A stretch of DNA of 64,000 nt from NCBI GenBank assembly GCA_031216755.1, contig JARUHG010000005.1:248001-312000 (forward strand), in the 5' to 3' direction. The notes under the pieces are model-generated. The model was not told where the DNA came from, did not search any database, and saw only the letters and a list, made by a program, of their open reading frames with translations. Shown here in pieces: positions 19,433 through 28,939 of this stretch. The translations under genes and the position numbers were made by a program. Each line of letters opens with the position of its first letter. Position 1 is the stretch's first letter. The stretch is from Lysobacter arvi. GTDB lineage: Bacteria > Pseudomonadota > Gammaproteobacteria > Xanthomonadales > Xanthomonadaceae.

Positions 19433-19456
19433 CGACGGCGCCCTAGGGCGCCGTCG
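19433..19456 (+). terminator. 24-base perfect palindrome, terminator of the LysM gene
   Basis: CGACGGCGCCC TA GGGCGCCGTCG is a perfect inverted repeat with only two central bases between 11-base arms. It is 34 bases past the LysM stop and 25 bases before the dprA start. A weak T-containing stretch (TCGTTT) follows. The very small loop means the tip must open in RNA. Confidence 0.65.
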
Positions 19457-19480
19457 TCGTTTGCGGGCGATGCTGGCGCA

Positions 19481-20641
19481 ATGACGGCCCTGCCCCGCTC
19501 ACCGGAAGACGACGCCGAAACCCTTGCGCTGCTGAAGCTCATCGCCGCGGGCGGCAGCAGCGCGGCGCGGTGTTCCCTGATCGAGCGTTTCGGCGGTGCG
19601 GCCGCGGCGCTCGCGGCGGGGCCGGCGGCCTGGCGCGATGCCGGCTGGCCCGAGGACCACGTCGCCGCGCTGTCGGCCGCGACCCCGCCACCGGCGGCGC
19701 TCGCGTGGCTGCGCGATCCGTCGCATCACCTCATCGGGTGGCACCGGGACGACTATCCCCCACTGCTGCGCAAGTCGCCCAGCCCGCCGCTGGCGCTGTT
19801 CGTGGCGGGCGATCCTTCCCTGCTCTGGCAGCCCGCCGTCGCGGTGGTGGGCAGTCGCGGTCCGACGCCGGGTGGACGCGACAACGCGCGGGACTTCGCC
19901 CGTGCATTCGCCGCTACCGGTCTGGTGGTCGGCAGCGGGATGGCCGCGGGGATCGACACCGCCGCGCACCTGGCCACGCTCGAGGCGGGCGGTCGCACCC
20001 TCGCGGTCCTGGGCACGGGGCCGGACGTGCCCTATCCGCGCGCCAACTCCGGCCTCCATGCGCGCATCGCCGGCCCGGACGGCGGCGCGATCGTCAGCGA
20101 ATACCTGCCGGGGACCGGTCCGGTGGCTTTCCACTTCCCCAGCCGGAACCGCATCCTCGCCGGGCTCACGGTGGCCACGGTGGTGATCGAGGCGGCCGAG
20201 CGCTCCGGCGCCCTCATCACGGCCCGGCTCGCCGCGGAAGCCGGGCGCGAGGTCTTCGCCGTGCCAGGCTCCATCCACAACCCCCTGGCACGCGGCTGCC
20301 ACCGGCTCATCCGCGACGGGGCCGGGCTGGTCGCAAGCGCACAGGAGGTGATCGACGCGCTGGCGCCGCAGGTCGTCACGCTCACGAAGGACTTGCGCCG
20401 GCAGCTGGGCGCCCCCATCCAGCCCGCTCAGGCGATCGAGGCGAGCGCCCGAGGCGCAGGCGGGGCCCATGATCCCGACTACCAGACCTTGTGGGACGCC
20501 CTCGGCCACGACCCAACTGCTATGGATCAGCTGGTGCAGCGGACCGGATTGACGGCCGCGGCAGTGTCCTCCATGCTGCTGCTCATGGAGCTTGATGGCC
20601 GCGTTTTTTCGCAACACGGCCGGTATTCCCGCTGTCGTTGA
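19481..20641 (+). CDS. dprA: DNA-processing protein DprA
   Basis: DprA binds incoming single-stranded DNA and loads RecA during natural transformation. The 386-residue protein has a SAM-like N-terminal helical region, then the Rossmann-like core with [20 protein letters not shown] and [31 protein letters not shown] and [17 protein letters not shown] complete the core. A C-terminal winged-helix domain ([14 protein letters not shown], then [12 protein letters not shown]) is the DML1-like part. I prefer the ATG at 19481 to an upstream ATG that lies inside the palindromic terminator. Its presence hints at competence but does not prove it. Confidence 0.95.
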   Translation: MTALPRSPEDDAETLALLKLIAAGGSSAARCSLIERFGGAAAALAAGPAAWRDAGWPEDHVAALSAATPPPAALAWLRDPSHHLIGWHRDDYPPLLRKSPSPPLALFVAGDPSLLWQPAVAVVGSRGPTPGGRDNARDFARAFAATGLVVGSGMAAGIDTAAHLATLEAGGRTLAVLGTGPDVPYPRANSGLHARIAGPDGGAIVSEYLPGTGPVAFHFPSRNRILAGLTVATVVIEAAERSGALITARLAAEAGREVFAVPGSIHNPLARGCHRLIRDGAGLVASAQEVIDALAPQVVTLTKDLRRQLGAPIQPAQAIEASARGAGGAHDPDYQTLWDALGHDPTAMDQLVQRTGLTAAAVSSMLLLMELDGRVFSQHGRYSRCR

Positions 20642-20723
20642 AAGCTCCCGTTCAGGGATCCCAGGCGCCGGCGGCTTCCGCAAGTTCTGCCCACCGCGCC
20701 GCGTGCGGCGCAGGCCGAGGGAA

Positions 20724-21212
20724 ATGAAAGAGAGCATCCTGGACGTCCTGCTTTACCTGTTCGAGCACTACTTCACCGACGACGCGGATCTCGTCCGCGA
20801 CCGCGATTCGCTCCGCAGCGGCCCCCTCTTCGACGAACTCGGCAAAGCCGGTTTCAGCCCGGCAGAGATCAACAAGGCCTTCGAATGGCTCGACGCGCTG
20901 GCCCAGCAACGGCCCAGTGCGAGCGCCCCGCGCGCGAACGGCCCGGTCCGCGTGTTCTTCGGGCCGGAACTCGACAAGCTCGACGTCGAATGCCGCGGCT
21001 TCCTGCTGTTCCTCGAGCAGCACGGCGTGCTGGACGCGGGCCAGCGGGAACTGGTCCTCGACCGTGCCATGGCGCTGGACCAGGACGAGATCGACCTGGA
21101 CGACCTGAAGTGGGTCGTGCTGATGGTGCTGTTCAACCAGCCCGGGTCGGAAGCGGCCTACGCCTGGATGGAAACGCAGATGTTCGAGGACGAGCCCGAG
21201 CCGGTGCACTGA
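20724..21212 (+). CDS. smg: Smg family protein (DUF494)
   Basis: This 162-residue acidic protein belongs to the Smg/DUF494 family ([17 protein letters not shown] at the N-terminus, [17 protein letters not shown] near the C-terminus). The family is conserved next to dprA and topA in gammaproteobacteria, but its function is not firmly established. The ATG at 20724 follows a good ribosome-binding sequence (GAGGGA). The gene begins 82 bases after dprA. A long antisense frame here is a G/C artefact. Confidence 0.93.
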   Translation: MKESILDVLLYLFEHYFTDDADLVRDRDSLRSGPLFDELGKAGFSPAEINKAFEWLDALAQQRPSASAPRANGPVRVFFGPELDKLDVECRGFLLFLEQHGVLDAGQRELVLDRAMALDQDEIDLDDLKWVVLMVLFNQPGSEAAYAWMETQMFEDEPEPVH

Positions 21213-21299
21213 GCACGGCGGGACGTCCGCAACGCGCCTGGGGAGGCGCTCGCCGGCCGGGGCGTCAGACGCTCCGTCGCCGGCCGTCAGGGGATTCGC

Positions 21300-22229
21300 A
21301 TGACGGACTGGTATTACCACCTGCCGGGGCAGGGGCGCATCGGGCCGATGGGCGCCGACGACGTCCGCGAGGCTTTCCGCAACGGCCGCGTGCGGCGCGA
21401 CACGCTCGCCTGGCATGTCGGCGCGCGCGACTGGTTGCCGCTCGACCGGTTTTTCGAAGCGCTGGACCTGGACGCGTCCGCCGCACCCGCGGTTCCGCCG
21501 CCCGCGCCGCAGACGACCGCGAGCGTGACGGCCCAGGCGAGCGATTCCCCCTCGCCGTATGCGCCGCCGCGCGCGGCGTTGATCGAGGCCGGCGACTATC
21601 ACGCCGCAGCTGGCGGGATCGCCTACGCCGGCTTCTGGAAGCGGCTGGCGGCGCTGATGATCGACGCGCTCGTCGTCACCATCGCCTACTACGTGGTCCT
21701 GATCGTGGCGGTGATCGCCTTCAGCGTCGGCATGGCCGGCCTGCTCGAGGGGAATTCGGCATCGGCCGGTGCCGCCCAGCTGATCGGCGTGGTGGCGCTG
21801 TTCGCGTACCCGCTCGTCAGCGCCCTGTACTACGTGAGCCTGGAGTCGTCCTCCACGCAGGCGACGCTGGGCAAGATGGCCGTGGGCATCAAGGTCACCG
21901 ACGATACCGGGCGGCGCCTGGGCCGCGGCCGTGCGCTGGGTCGCTGGGCCTCGCACCTGCTGTGCTACCTGACGGTCTACGTCGGCTATTTCATGGCCGG
22001 GTTCACCGCCCGCAAGCGGGGCCTGCACGACATGATCGCCGGCACGCTGGTGGTCGACCGCTGGGCCTATACCGCGCATCCGGACCGCCAACGGCAAGGG
22101 CTGGGTGCGGTGGCGCTGATCGTGCTGATCCTGGGGGGCCTCGCGGCCGTGGCGTACGCCGGCATCATGCTCGCCATCGCCATCCCGGCGTATCAGGAAT
22201 ACGTCCGCCGCGCCGTGGGCGGAGGCTGA
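21300..22229 (+). CDS. GYF_2 (DUF4339) plus RDD membrane protein with pilin-like C-terminal helix
   Basis: The 309-residue protein begins with a GYF_2 domain (residues 2-52: DWYYHLPGQGRIGPMGADDV, then LAWHVGARDWLPLDRF), followed by a Pro/Ala-rich linker. An RDD domain spans about residues 100-265 (FWKRLAALMIDALVV, then TLGKMAVGIKVTDDTGRRL), with three membrane segments. The last segment, GIMLAIAIPAYQEYVRRAV, closely resembles the hydrophobic helix of type IV pilins but sits at the C-terminus. The RDD family is membrane-embedded with few known functions, in some cases ion transport. It is inserted between smg and topA. Confidence 0.85.
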   Translation: MTDWYYHLPGQGRIGPMGADDVREAFRNGRVRRDTLAWHVGARDWLPLDRFFEALDLDASAAPAVPPPAPQTTASVTAQASDSPSPYAPPRAALIEAGDYHAAAGGIAYAGFWKRLAALMIDALVVTIAYYVVLIVAVIAFSVGMAGLLEGNSASAGAAQLIGVVALFAYPLVSALYYVSLESSSTQATLGKMAVGIKVTDDTGRRLGRGRALGRWASHLLCYLTVYVGYFMAGFTARKRGLHDMIAGTLVVDRWAYTAHPDRQRQGLGAVALIVLILGGLAAVAYAGIMLAIAIPAYQEYVRRAVGGG

Positions 22230-22289
22230 CGCCCACGCTGAACAGGCCTGCCGCAGGCGGGCCGCCGTCCCGACTTCACGCCGCCGTGC

Positions 22290-22321
22290 TTGACAGCGCC
22301 CGGCGGCGCATGGCCTCAATA
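22290..22321 (+). promoter_or_regulatory. Possible topA promoter
   Basis: TTGACA (22290-22295) is a perfect -35 hexamer about 130 bases before topA. The best -10 candidate, TCAATA (22316-22321), is 20 bases downstream, which is longer than ideal. The A-rich run beyond it is unusual in this G/C-rich context. Promoter identity is uncertain. Confidence 0.3.
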
Positions 22322-22427
22322 GAAAAAGAGAAGCCCCCGAACGCCCGCGCCGGATGCCGCGGGCGTAGTCTTCTCCCGCCCCCATCCGCCCCCATCGCAG
22401 CACCGGGACAGGTCCTGCGGAGCCCCC

Positions 22428-24920
22428 ATGGCCAAGAATCTCCTCATCGTCGAGTCGCCCGCCAAGGCCAAGACGATCAACAAATACCTCGGCAAGGACT
22501 TCACCGTCCTGGCCTCCTACGGCCACGTCCGCGATCTGGTACCCAAGGAAGGCGCCGTCGATCCGGAGCGCGGCTTCGCCATGCGCTACGACCTGATCGA
22601 CAAGAACGAGAAGCACGTCGACGCGATCGCGAAGGCCGCCAAGGCCGCCGACGCGCTCTACCTGGCGACCGACCCGGACCGCGAAGGCGAGGCGATCAGC
22701 TGGCACATCGCCGAGATCCTCAAGGAGCGCGGCCTGCTCGAAGGCAAGCCGCTGCACCGCGTGGTGTTCACCGAGATCACGCCCCGCGCGATCAAGGAAG
22801 CGATGACGCAGCCGCGTTCCATCGCGTCCGACCTGGTCGATGCCCAACAGGCGCGCCGCGCGCTGGACTATCTGGTCGGCTTCAACCTGAGCCCCGTGCT
22901 GTGGCGCAAGGTGCAGCGCGGGCTCTCCGCCGGCCGCGTGCAGTCGCCGGCGCTGCGCATGATCGTCGAGCGCGAGGAGGAGATCGAAGCCTTCGTCGCC
23001 CGCGAGTACTGGACGATCGAAGCCGAGTGCGCGCATCCGTCGCAGCCGTTCACCGCCAAGCTGATCAAGCTGGACGGCAAGAAGTTCGAGCAGTTCACCG
23101 TGACCGACGGCGACACCGCCGAGGACGCCCGCAAGCGCATCACCGCCGCCGCCAACGGCGCGCTGCACGTCACCGACGTGGCCAGCAAGGAGCGCAAGCG
23201 TCGCCCCGCCGCGCCGTTCACCACCTCCACGCTGCAGCAGGAAGCCTCGCGCAAGCTCGGCTTCACCACGCGCAAGACCATGCAGGTCGCGCAGAAACTG
23301 TACGAAGGCGTGGCGATCGGCGAGGAAGGCACGGTCGGCCTGATCACCTACATGCGTACCGACTCGGTCACGCTCTCGCAGGATGCGATCGGCGAAATCC
23401 GCGACGTCATCGCCCGCGACTACGGCACGCGCGCGCTGCCGGACAAGCCCAACACCTACCAGAACAAGTCGAAGAACGCGCAGGAAGCGCACGAAGCCGT
23501 GCGCCCCACCTCCGCGCTGCGCACGCCCGCGTCCGTCGCGCGCTATCTGAGCGACGACGAACGCAAGCTCTACGAACTGGTGTGGAAGCGCGCCGTCGCA
23601 TCGCAGATGGTGCCCGCCACGCTCAACACCGTGTCGGTGGACCTCGCCGCCGGCAGCGAACACGCGTTCCGCGCGTCGGGCACCACGGTCGTCGATCCGG
23701 GCTTCCTCGCCGCGTACGAGGAAGGCAAGGACACCAGGACCGCCGACGACGAGGACGAAGGCCGCAAGCTGCCGGCGATGAAGACCGGCGACCGCGTGCC
23801 GCTGGACCGCATCCATGCCGACCAGCATTTCACCCAGCCGCCGCCGCGCTACACCGAAGCGGCGCTGGTGAAGGCGCTGGAGGAATACGGCATCGGCCGT
23901 CCGTCCACGTACGCCTCGATCATCCAGACGCTGCTGTTCCGCAAGTACGTCGAGATGGAAGGCCGCAGCTTCCGTCCGTCCGACGTCGGCCGCGCGGTGT
24001 CGAAATTCCTGTCGTCGCACTTCACCCGCTACGTGGACTACGACTTCACCGCCAAGCTCGAGGACGAACTCGACGCCGTCTCGCGCGGCGAAGAGGAATG
24101 GGTCCCGCTGATGGAGAAGTTCTGGGGCCCGTTCAAGGAACTGGTGGAAGACAAGACCGAATCGGTCGATCGCAGCGAAGCCACCGGCGCGCGCGAACTG
24201 GGCACCGATCCCAAGAGCGGCAAGCCGGTAAGCGTGCGCCTGGGCCGCTTCGGGCCGTACGCGCAGATCGGCAACAAGGACACCGACGAGAAGCTCGAAT
24301 TCGCGTCGCTGCGCCCCGGCCAGTCGATGCACACCATCACGCTGGAAGACGCGCTGGAGCTGTTCAAGCTGCCGCGCAAGCTGGGTCAGAGCGACGGCCA
24401 CGAAGTGAGCGTGGGCATCGGCCGCTTCGGGCCGTTCGCCAAGCGCGGCAGCACGTACGCGTCGCTGACCAAGGAAGACGATCCGTACACGATCGACCTG
24501 GCGCGCGCGGTGTTCCTGATCGAGCAGAAGGAAGAGATCGCGCGCAACCGCATCATCCGCCAATGGGACGGCAGCGACGTGCAGGTGCTCAACGGCCGCT
24601 TCGGTCCGTACATCAGCGACGGCAAGCTCAACGGCAAGATCCCGAAGGATCGCGAGCCGGCCTCGCTGTCGCTGGAGGAAGCCACCCAGTTGCTCGCCGA
24701 TACCGGCAAGCCGGTGCGCCGCGGCTTCGGCAAGAAGGCGGCGAAGAAAGAGCCGGCGGTGAAGGTGAAGAAGGAAGCCGCCGCGAAGAAGGCACCGGCC
24801 GCGAAGAAGGCGCCCGCGAAGAAGGCCGCTGCGAAGAAGACGGCAAAGAAGACCGGGACCACAGCCAAGGCGGCGAAGAAAACCGTCGCGAAGAAGGCCG
24901 TGAAGAAGGCGAAGGCCTAG
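22428..24920 (+). CDS. topA: DNA topoisomerase I
   Basis: TopA is a type IA topoisomerase that relaxes negative supercoils. The 830-residue protein has the TOPRIM domain (LLIVESPAKAKTIN at the N-terminus; DPDREGEAISWH, the DxDxEG metal motif). The active-site tyrosine Y308 is in LITYMRTDSVT. The C-terminal part has three Topo_C_Rpt-like repeats with GRFGPY/F cores (around 24243, 24420 and 24596). There are no Cys4 zinc ribbons of the E. coli type. Instead the last 60 residues are a Lys/Ala-rich histone H1-like tail (AKKAPAAKKAPAKKAAAKKT). The same tail style occurs in other high-GC TopAs and probably aids DNA binding. Confidence 0.97.
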   Translation: MAKNLLIVESPAKAKTINKYLGKDFTVLASYGHVRDLVPKEGAVDPERGFAMRYDLIDKNEKHVDAIAKAAKAADALYLATDPDREGEAISWHIAEILKERGLLEGKPLHRVVFTEITPRAIKEAMTQPRSIASDLVDAQQARRALDYLVGFNLSPVLWRKVQRGLSAGRVQSPALRMIVEREEEIEAFVAREYWTIEAECAHPSQPFTAKLIKLDGKKFEQFTVTDGDTAEDARKRITAAANGALHVTDVASKERKRRPAAPFTTSTLQQEASRKLGFTTRKTMQVAQKLYEGVAIGEEGTVGLITYMRTDSVTLSQDAIGEIRDVIARDYGTRALPDKPNTYQNKSKNAQEAHEAVRPTSALRTPASVARYLSDDERKLYELVWKRAVASQMVPATLNTVSVDLAAGSEHAFRASGTTVVDPGFLAAYEEGKDTRTADDEDEGRKLPAMKTGDRVPLDRIHADQHFTQPPPRYTEAALVKALEEYGIGRPSTYASIIQTLLFRKYVEMEGRSFRPSDVGRAVSKFLSSHFTRYVDYDFTAKLEDELDAVSRGEEEWVPLMEKFWGPFKELVEDKTESVDRSEATGARELGTDPKSGKPVSVRLGRFGPYAQIGNKDTDEKLEFASLRPGQSMHTITLEDALELFKLPRKLGQSDGHEVSVGIGRFGPFAKRGSTYASLTKEDDPYTIDLARAVFLIEQKEEIARNRIIRQWDGSDVQVLNGRFGPYISDGKLNGKIPKDREPASLSLEEATQLLADTGKPVRRGFGKKAAKKEPAVKVKKEAAAKKAPAAKKAPAKKAAAKKTAKKTGTTAKAAKKTVAKKAVKKAKA

Positions 24921-24943
24921 CGCCTCTCCCGGTGCATGGCACG

Positions 24944-25507
24944 ATGACCACGCCGCTCGCGATCGCCGACGCCGCCCACGCGCTCCGCCGCGGCGGCGTC
25001 ATCGCCTACCCCACCGAGGCCGTGTGGGGCCTGGGCTGCGATCCGTTCGACGAGGCCGCCGTGATGCGCCTGCTGGACATCAAGCAGCGGCCGGTCGACA
25101 AGGGCGTGATCCTGATCGCCGCCGCACGCGCGCAGTTCGACGGATTGCTGGACTGGGACGCCCTCAGCGCCGCGCAGCGCGACACCGTCCTGGCCAGCTG
25201 GCCCGGCCCCAACACCTGGATCGTCCCCACCCTGCCGCGCGTGCCGCGCTGGATCACCGGCTCGCACGACGGCGTCGCGGTACGCGTGAGCGCGCATCCG
25301 GACGTGATCGCGCTCTGCACGGCGTTCGGCGGACCGCTGGTGTCGACCAGCGCGAACCTCGCCGGCGAGCCCCCGGCGTTCGCGCGCGATGCGCTGGATC
25401 CCCGCGTGCTCGCGCGGCTCGACGGCGTCACGACCGGCGAAACCGGCGGGCTCGCCTCGCCGACGGCCATCCGCGACGCACGCACCGGCGCGCAGATCCG
25501 CGCCTGA
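24944..25507 (+). CDS. tsaC: Threonylcarbamoyl-AMP synthase (YrdC/Sua5 family)
   Basis: TsaC makes threonylcarbamoyl-AMP from threonine, bicarbonate and ATP for the t6A37 modification of tRNAs. The 187-residue length matches the single-domain TsaC form. Visible blocks are GGVIAYPTEAVWGLGCDP, DIKQRPVDKGVIL, SWPGPNTWIVP and PLVSTSANLAGEPP (the SxN nucleotide loop). The ATG at 24944 is taken; a GTG at 24932 is in frame. It follows topA after 23 bases, so the two are probably co-transcribed, as in many gammaproteobacteria. Confidence 0.94.
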   Translation: MTTPLAIADAAHALRRGGVIAYPTEAVWGLGCDPFDEAAVMRLLDIKQRPVDKGVILIAAARAQFDGLLDWDALSAAQRDTVLASWPGPNTWIVPTLPRVPRWITGSHDGVAVRVSAHPDVIALCTAFGGPLVSTSANLAGEPPAFARDALDPRVLARLDGVTTGETGGLASPTAIRDARTGAQIRA

Positions 25508-25583
25508 GCGAAACGTCCACGCCGGACGGCCGGGCACGCGCGTCGCGCTTCCTTCGTCACCCGGACCGACGCAAGATGCGCCC

Positions 25584-26321
25584 ATGCATCCGGCTTCCCG
25601 CTCCGCGGTCTTCGCACTCCCGCTGCTGCTCGCGTCGGCCGGCGCCTGCGCGGCGGACATCACCATCTACCGGTGCACGGATGGGGAAGGCCGGCTCACG
25701 TTGCGCGACACGCCCTGCAGGAAGGGCGAAACGCAGCAGACGATGGAGATGCTGCGCCCGAAGGATGCGCCGCCGGCCGTCCGCCGCGCCGCGGCCGCGC
25801 CGACCCCGTCCGCGGCACCGGTCGCGCCCACGCCGCGCTACGTGGTCGCCGCCCCCGCACGGCCGATGTACGAGTGCGTCACGCCGGACGGCAACCGTTA
25901 TCTCAGCGACACCAGCGCCGGCAATCCGCGCTGGGTGCCGCTGTGGACGCTGGGTTATCCGGGCTACGGGAGCCTGCTGCCGCCGCGGCGGGAGTTCCAT
26001 CCCGGCAGCGTGCAGGCGAACGTGCAGGGCCGCTTCGACGGAGGCGACGGCCGCTATTCGGTGACCATCGGGGACCGTCCGCCGCGCCCGCCCCACGACG
26101 TGCCGAGGCCCGGCTATGCCGTGGACGCCTACGGCGCCGGCACCTGGGTCTACGACGAATGCCACGCCCTGCCCCAGGCCGATGTCTGCGCACGCCTGCG
26201 CGACGAACGTTGGGCGCTCTCCCGTCGCTACAACAGCGCGCTGCAGAGCGAACGGGCCGACATCGACCGCCAGCAGCGCAGCCTCGATGCGCGCCTGGCC
26301 AGCGACTGCGGGGACGGCTGA
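25584..26321 (+). CDS. Secreted DUF4124-domain protein (copy 1)
   Basis: The 245-residue exported protein has a signal peptide (residues 1-23, AGACAAD cleavage region). A DUF4124 domain follows (ITIYRCTDGEGRLTLRDTPC, then KGETQQTMEMLRP), then a Pro/Ala-rich linker and a second, Tyr/Pro-rich domain with conserved cysteines (YECVTPDGNRYLSD, DECHALPQADVCARLRD). DUF4124 binds no known ligand. The stop overlaps the ATG of the next gene (TGATG), which encodes a protein of the same build, so the pair probably arose by duplication. Confidence 0.8.
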   Translation: MHPASRSAVFALPLLLASAGACAADITIYRCTDGEGRLTLRDTPCRKGETQQTMEMLRPKDAPPAVRRAAAAPTPSAAPVAPTPRYVVAAPARPMYECVTPDGNRYLSDTSAGNPRWVPLWTLGYPGYGSLLPPRREFHPGSVQANVQGRFDGGDGRYSVTIGDRPPRPPHDVPRPGYAVDAYGAGTWVYDECHALPQADVCARLRDERWALSRRYNSALQSERADIDRQQRSLDARLASDCGDG

Positions 26322-26923
26322 TGCGGCACCTGCACATCGGCGGGCTCGCGTTCTGGTTCGTGCTCGCGTCGCCCGCGGCGGACGCACAGGTCGTCATCTA
26401 TCGCTGCACCGATCCCGACGGCGCGGTGACGCTGCAGAACGACACGCCCTGCCCCAAGGGCAGCAGGCAGCAGAAGAAGGTCATGGAAGCGCCGGTGTCG
26501 ACCGCGACGCCTGCGCCGACCTTCGTCGCGCCGGCGCCCCCGCCGCCCGCCGCGACGCCCGCGCCCACGCCGGCACCGCCGCCCGAGCCCGCCGCCGCGC
26601 CGAGATCGCCGCCACCGGCGTTGTCCGAATGCCGAACCTGGGACAACACGCGCTACTTCGGCGAGAACCCGCAACCGCCGCCGCGCTGCGCACCGTTGCA
26701 GGTGACCGGACTGGACGGGAGCGGCGCCATGGCCGGCGGCGCCGCCTGCCAGATGATGGAAGACCGCTGCCAGCCCGTGGCCGAGGCCGCGCTCTGCGAT
26801 GCCTGGAGGCAGCGCGTGCGCGAGCTCGATGCGCGCGCGACCTTCGGCGACGGCGAGGCGGTCGCGCCGGACGACGCCGAACGCATCCGCCGCTTGCTCG
26901 CCGGAAGCACCTGCACGCCCTGA
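26321..26923 (+). CDS. Secreted DUF4124-domain protein (copy 2)
   Basis: The 200-residue exported protein has a signal peptide (cleavage near ADAQ) and a DUF4124 block, VVIYRCTDPDGAVTLQND, with TPCPKGSRQQKKV. A strongly Pro/Ala-rich spacer (about residues 60-100) and a Cys-containing C-terminal domain (ALSECRTWDNTRYF, then ALCDAWRQRVRELDARA) follow. It is a diverged relative of the preceding gene: same order of parts, similar Cys pattern, shorter second domain. It starts on the upstream gene's stop codon. Function unknown. Confidence 0.78.
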   Translation: MRHLHIGGLAFWFVLASPAADAQVVIYRCTDPDGAVTLQNDTPCPKGSRQQKKVMEAPVSTATPAPTFVAPAPPPPAATPAPTPAPPPEPAAAPRSPPPALSECRTWDNTRYFGENPQPPPRCAPLQVTGLDGSGAMAGGAACQMMEDRCQPVAEAALCDAWRQRVRELDARATFGDGEAVAPDDAERIRRLLAGSTCTP

Positions 26924-27046
26924 CACCGCCGGACTGTCCGCCCGCGCGCCTCGTACGCGTTTGAACCTAGGGCGAAGCGGCGTCCCGCCGCACGACCGGA
27001 CGGCCGTCCCGTGGCCGTCACGAGCGCAAGGGAACGACTCTTGGAG

Positions 27047-28939
27047 ATGGACTTGTCCGCAGTGCGTCCCGCGCTCGGCTGGTGGACGGTGCTGGCCCTC
27101 GTGCTGGCAACGCTGGCGCTCGCCGCGGCCGCGTTGTTCGTCCTGCGCGAACGCATCCCGGCGCACTGGCAGCAGCCGGTGCGCGCGCTGGTCTTCGGCG
27201 TGAGGATCGACGACGACATCCGCATCGCCATGCCCGACGGCACGCGGCTGGCCGGCACGCTGTATCGCCCACGCGGTGCGGACGGTCCGCTGCCCACCGT
27301 CTACGTTCGCCTGCCGTACGACCGTCGACGCTACGGCGAGGCGATCGGCGAGGGGTTGTTCTTCGCGCGCAACGGCTACGCCGTGCTGGTGCAGGACGTG
27401 CGCGGCAAGTTCGAATCCGAAGGCGACGACTTCCTTCCCTGGCAGCACGCGACGAGCGACGGCGTCGCCACGCTGGACTGGATCGTGCGCCAGCCCTGGT
27501 CGAACGGGAAGGTCGGCACGATCGGCTGCTCCGCGCTGGGCGAACTGCAGTACGCCCTGGCGCGCGCGAACCATCCCGCGCACGCGGCGATGATTCCGAT
27601 CGCCGCAGGCGGCGCAGCCGGCGAGGTGGACGGCCACGCCGGGTATTTCGGTGCGTTCGAAGGCGGCGTGCTCCAGCTCGCAGGCGCGGCGGGCTGGTTC
27701 GCCAAACACGGCCTGAAATCCGATCACGGCCCGTGGCCCGACCACCTCGACATGGCCGCGGCGCTGCCGACCCTGCCCGCGATCGATGTCGTCGAGCGCG
27801 TGCGTCCGGGCGCGAACGGCTTCGAGGATTTCCTGCAGACGCCGCTCGGCGACGCACGCTGGCGCGCGCTGGATTACGTGTTCGCCGACGACCGGCCGAC
27901 CGCGCCTGCGCTGGTGATCGACACTTGGGGCGATCCGAGCCTCTCGGGCACGCTCGCGCTGGCCGGGGCGGTGCGGCGGCATTCGCCCGACGCCGCACGC
28001 GCGCAGCACGTGCTCATCGCGCCGGGAAACCATTGCGAGCAGGAGCTCGTCGCCGGTCTGGGCAAGTTCGGCGAACTGCCGGTGCGCAACGCGGAACAGC
28101 CGTATCGCCAGTGGTACCTGGCCTGGTTCGATCATTGGCTGCGCGGGCGCGGCGATGGCCTCAGGTCGCTGCCGCCGTATCGCTACTTCGTGCTCAACGA
28201 GCAACGCTGGCTCGACGCGACGCAATGGCCGCCCGCGGAGGCACGCCCGCAGTCGTGGTACCTGTCGAGCAACGGGCACGCGAACGGCCGCGACGGCGAT
28301 GGCGTGCTCGCGCTGGAGGCCGCGCGCGAGATCCGGTCCGACGATTACATCCACGACCCGATGGACCCCGTGCCCTCACGCGGCGGCCCGCTGTGCTGCA
28401 CGGGCGATCCGAACCAGCGTTCCGGTCCCGTGGACCAGCGCGACGTGGAGACGCGACAGGACGTGCTCGTCTACACCTCCGCGCCATTGCCGCAGCCGCT
28501 GCGCATCGTCGGCGAACTGCGCGCGCAGCTCGTGGTGTCCTCGACGGCGCCCGACACCGACTTCATCGCCCGCCTGGTGCACGTGTGGCCGGACGGTCGC
28601 GCGACGAACATCCAGGAAGGCGCGCTGCGGGCGCGCTATCGCGACGGCGTCGAACGCCCCGGCCTGATGACGCCGGGCCAGCGTTATGTGCTGGACGTGC
28701 CGATGCGGTCCATCGCCTACCTCGTCCCGCGCGGCCATCGCATCCGGCTGGACATCAGCAGCTCCAGTTTTCCGAGGCTGGAGCGCAATCTCGGCACGGG
28801 CGGCCGCAACTACGACGAAACGGTTCCGTCCAAGGCGCTGAACCGCATCTTCCACGGCGGCGATGCGGTGAGTTTCGTCGAGATCCCGGTGCTGGACCTG
28901 CCGGTGCCCGAGGAAAGGCCGTTCGCGGGGCCGCGCTAG
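27047..28939 (+). CDS. CocE/NonD family hydrolase (X-Pro dipeptidyl-peptidase S15-like), membrane-anchored
   Basis: This is an alpha/beta-hydrolase of about 630 residues. An N-terminal membrane helix (WWTVLALVLATLALAAAALF) is followed by an S15-type catalytic domain with the nucleophile serine in IGCSALGE, an acidic residue in DTWGDPSL and histidine in APGNHCE. A C-terminal PepX_C beta-sandwich ends the protein (RIVGELRAQLVVSSTAPDTD, RIRLDISSSSFPRLERN). Start options are GTG 27011, TTG 27041 (AAGGGA 7 bases upstream) and ATG 27047; all keep the anchor. It could cleave esters or proline peptides at the outer face of the inner membrane. Its stop shares CTAG with the convergent gene. Confidence 0.85.
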   Translation: MDLSAVRPALGWWTVLALVLATLALAAAALFVLRERIPAHWQQPVRALVFGVRIDDDIRIAMPDGTRLAGTLYRPRGADGPLPTVYVRLPYDRRRYGEAIGEGLFFARNGYAVLVQDVRGKFESEGDDFLPWQHATSDGVATLDWIVRQPWSNGKVGTIGCSALGELQYALARANHPAHAAMIPIAAGGAAGEVDGHAGYFGAFEGGVLQLAGAAGWFAKHGLKSDHGPWPDHLDMAAALPTLPAIDVVERVRPGANGFEDFLQTPLGDARWRALDYVFADDRPTAPALVIDTWGDPSLSGTLALAGAVRRHSPDAARAQHVLIAPGNHCEQELVAGLGKFGELPVRNAEQPYRQWYLAWFDHWLRGRGDGLRSLPPYRYFVLNEQRWLDATQWPPAEARPQSWYLSSNGHANGRDGDGVLALEAAREIRSDDYIHDPMDPVPSRGGPLCCTGDPNQRSGPVDQRDVETRQDVLVYTSAPLPQPLRIVGELRAQLVVSSTAPDTDFIARLVHVWPDGRATNIQEGALRARYRDGVERPGLMTPGQRYVLDVPMRSIAYLVPRGHRIRLDISSSSFPRLERNLGTGGRNYDETVPSKALNRIFHGGDAVSFVEIPVLDLPVPEERPFAGPR

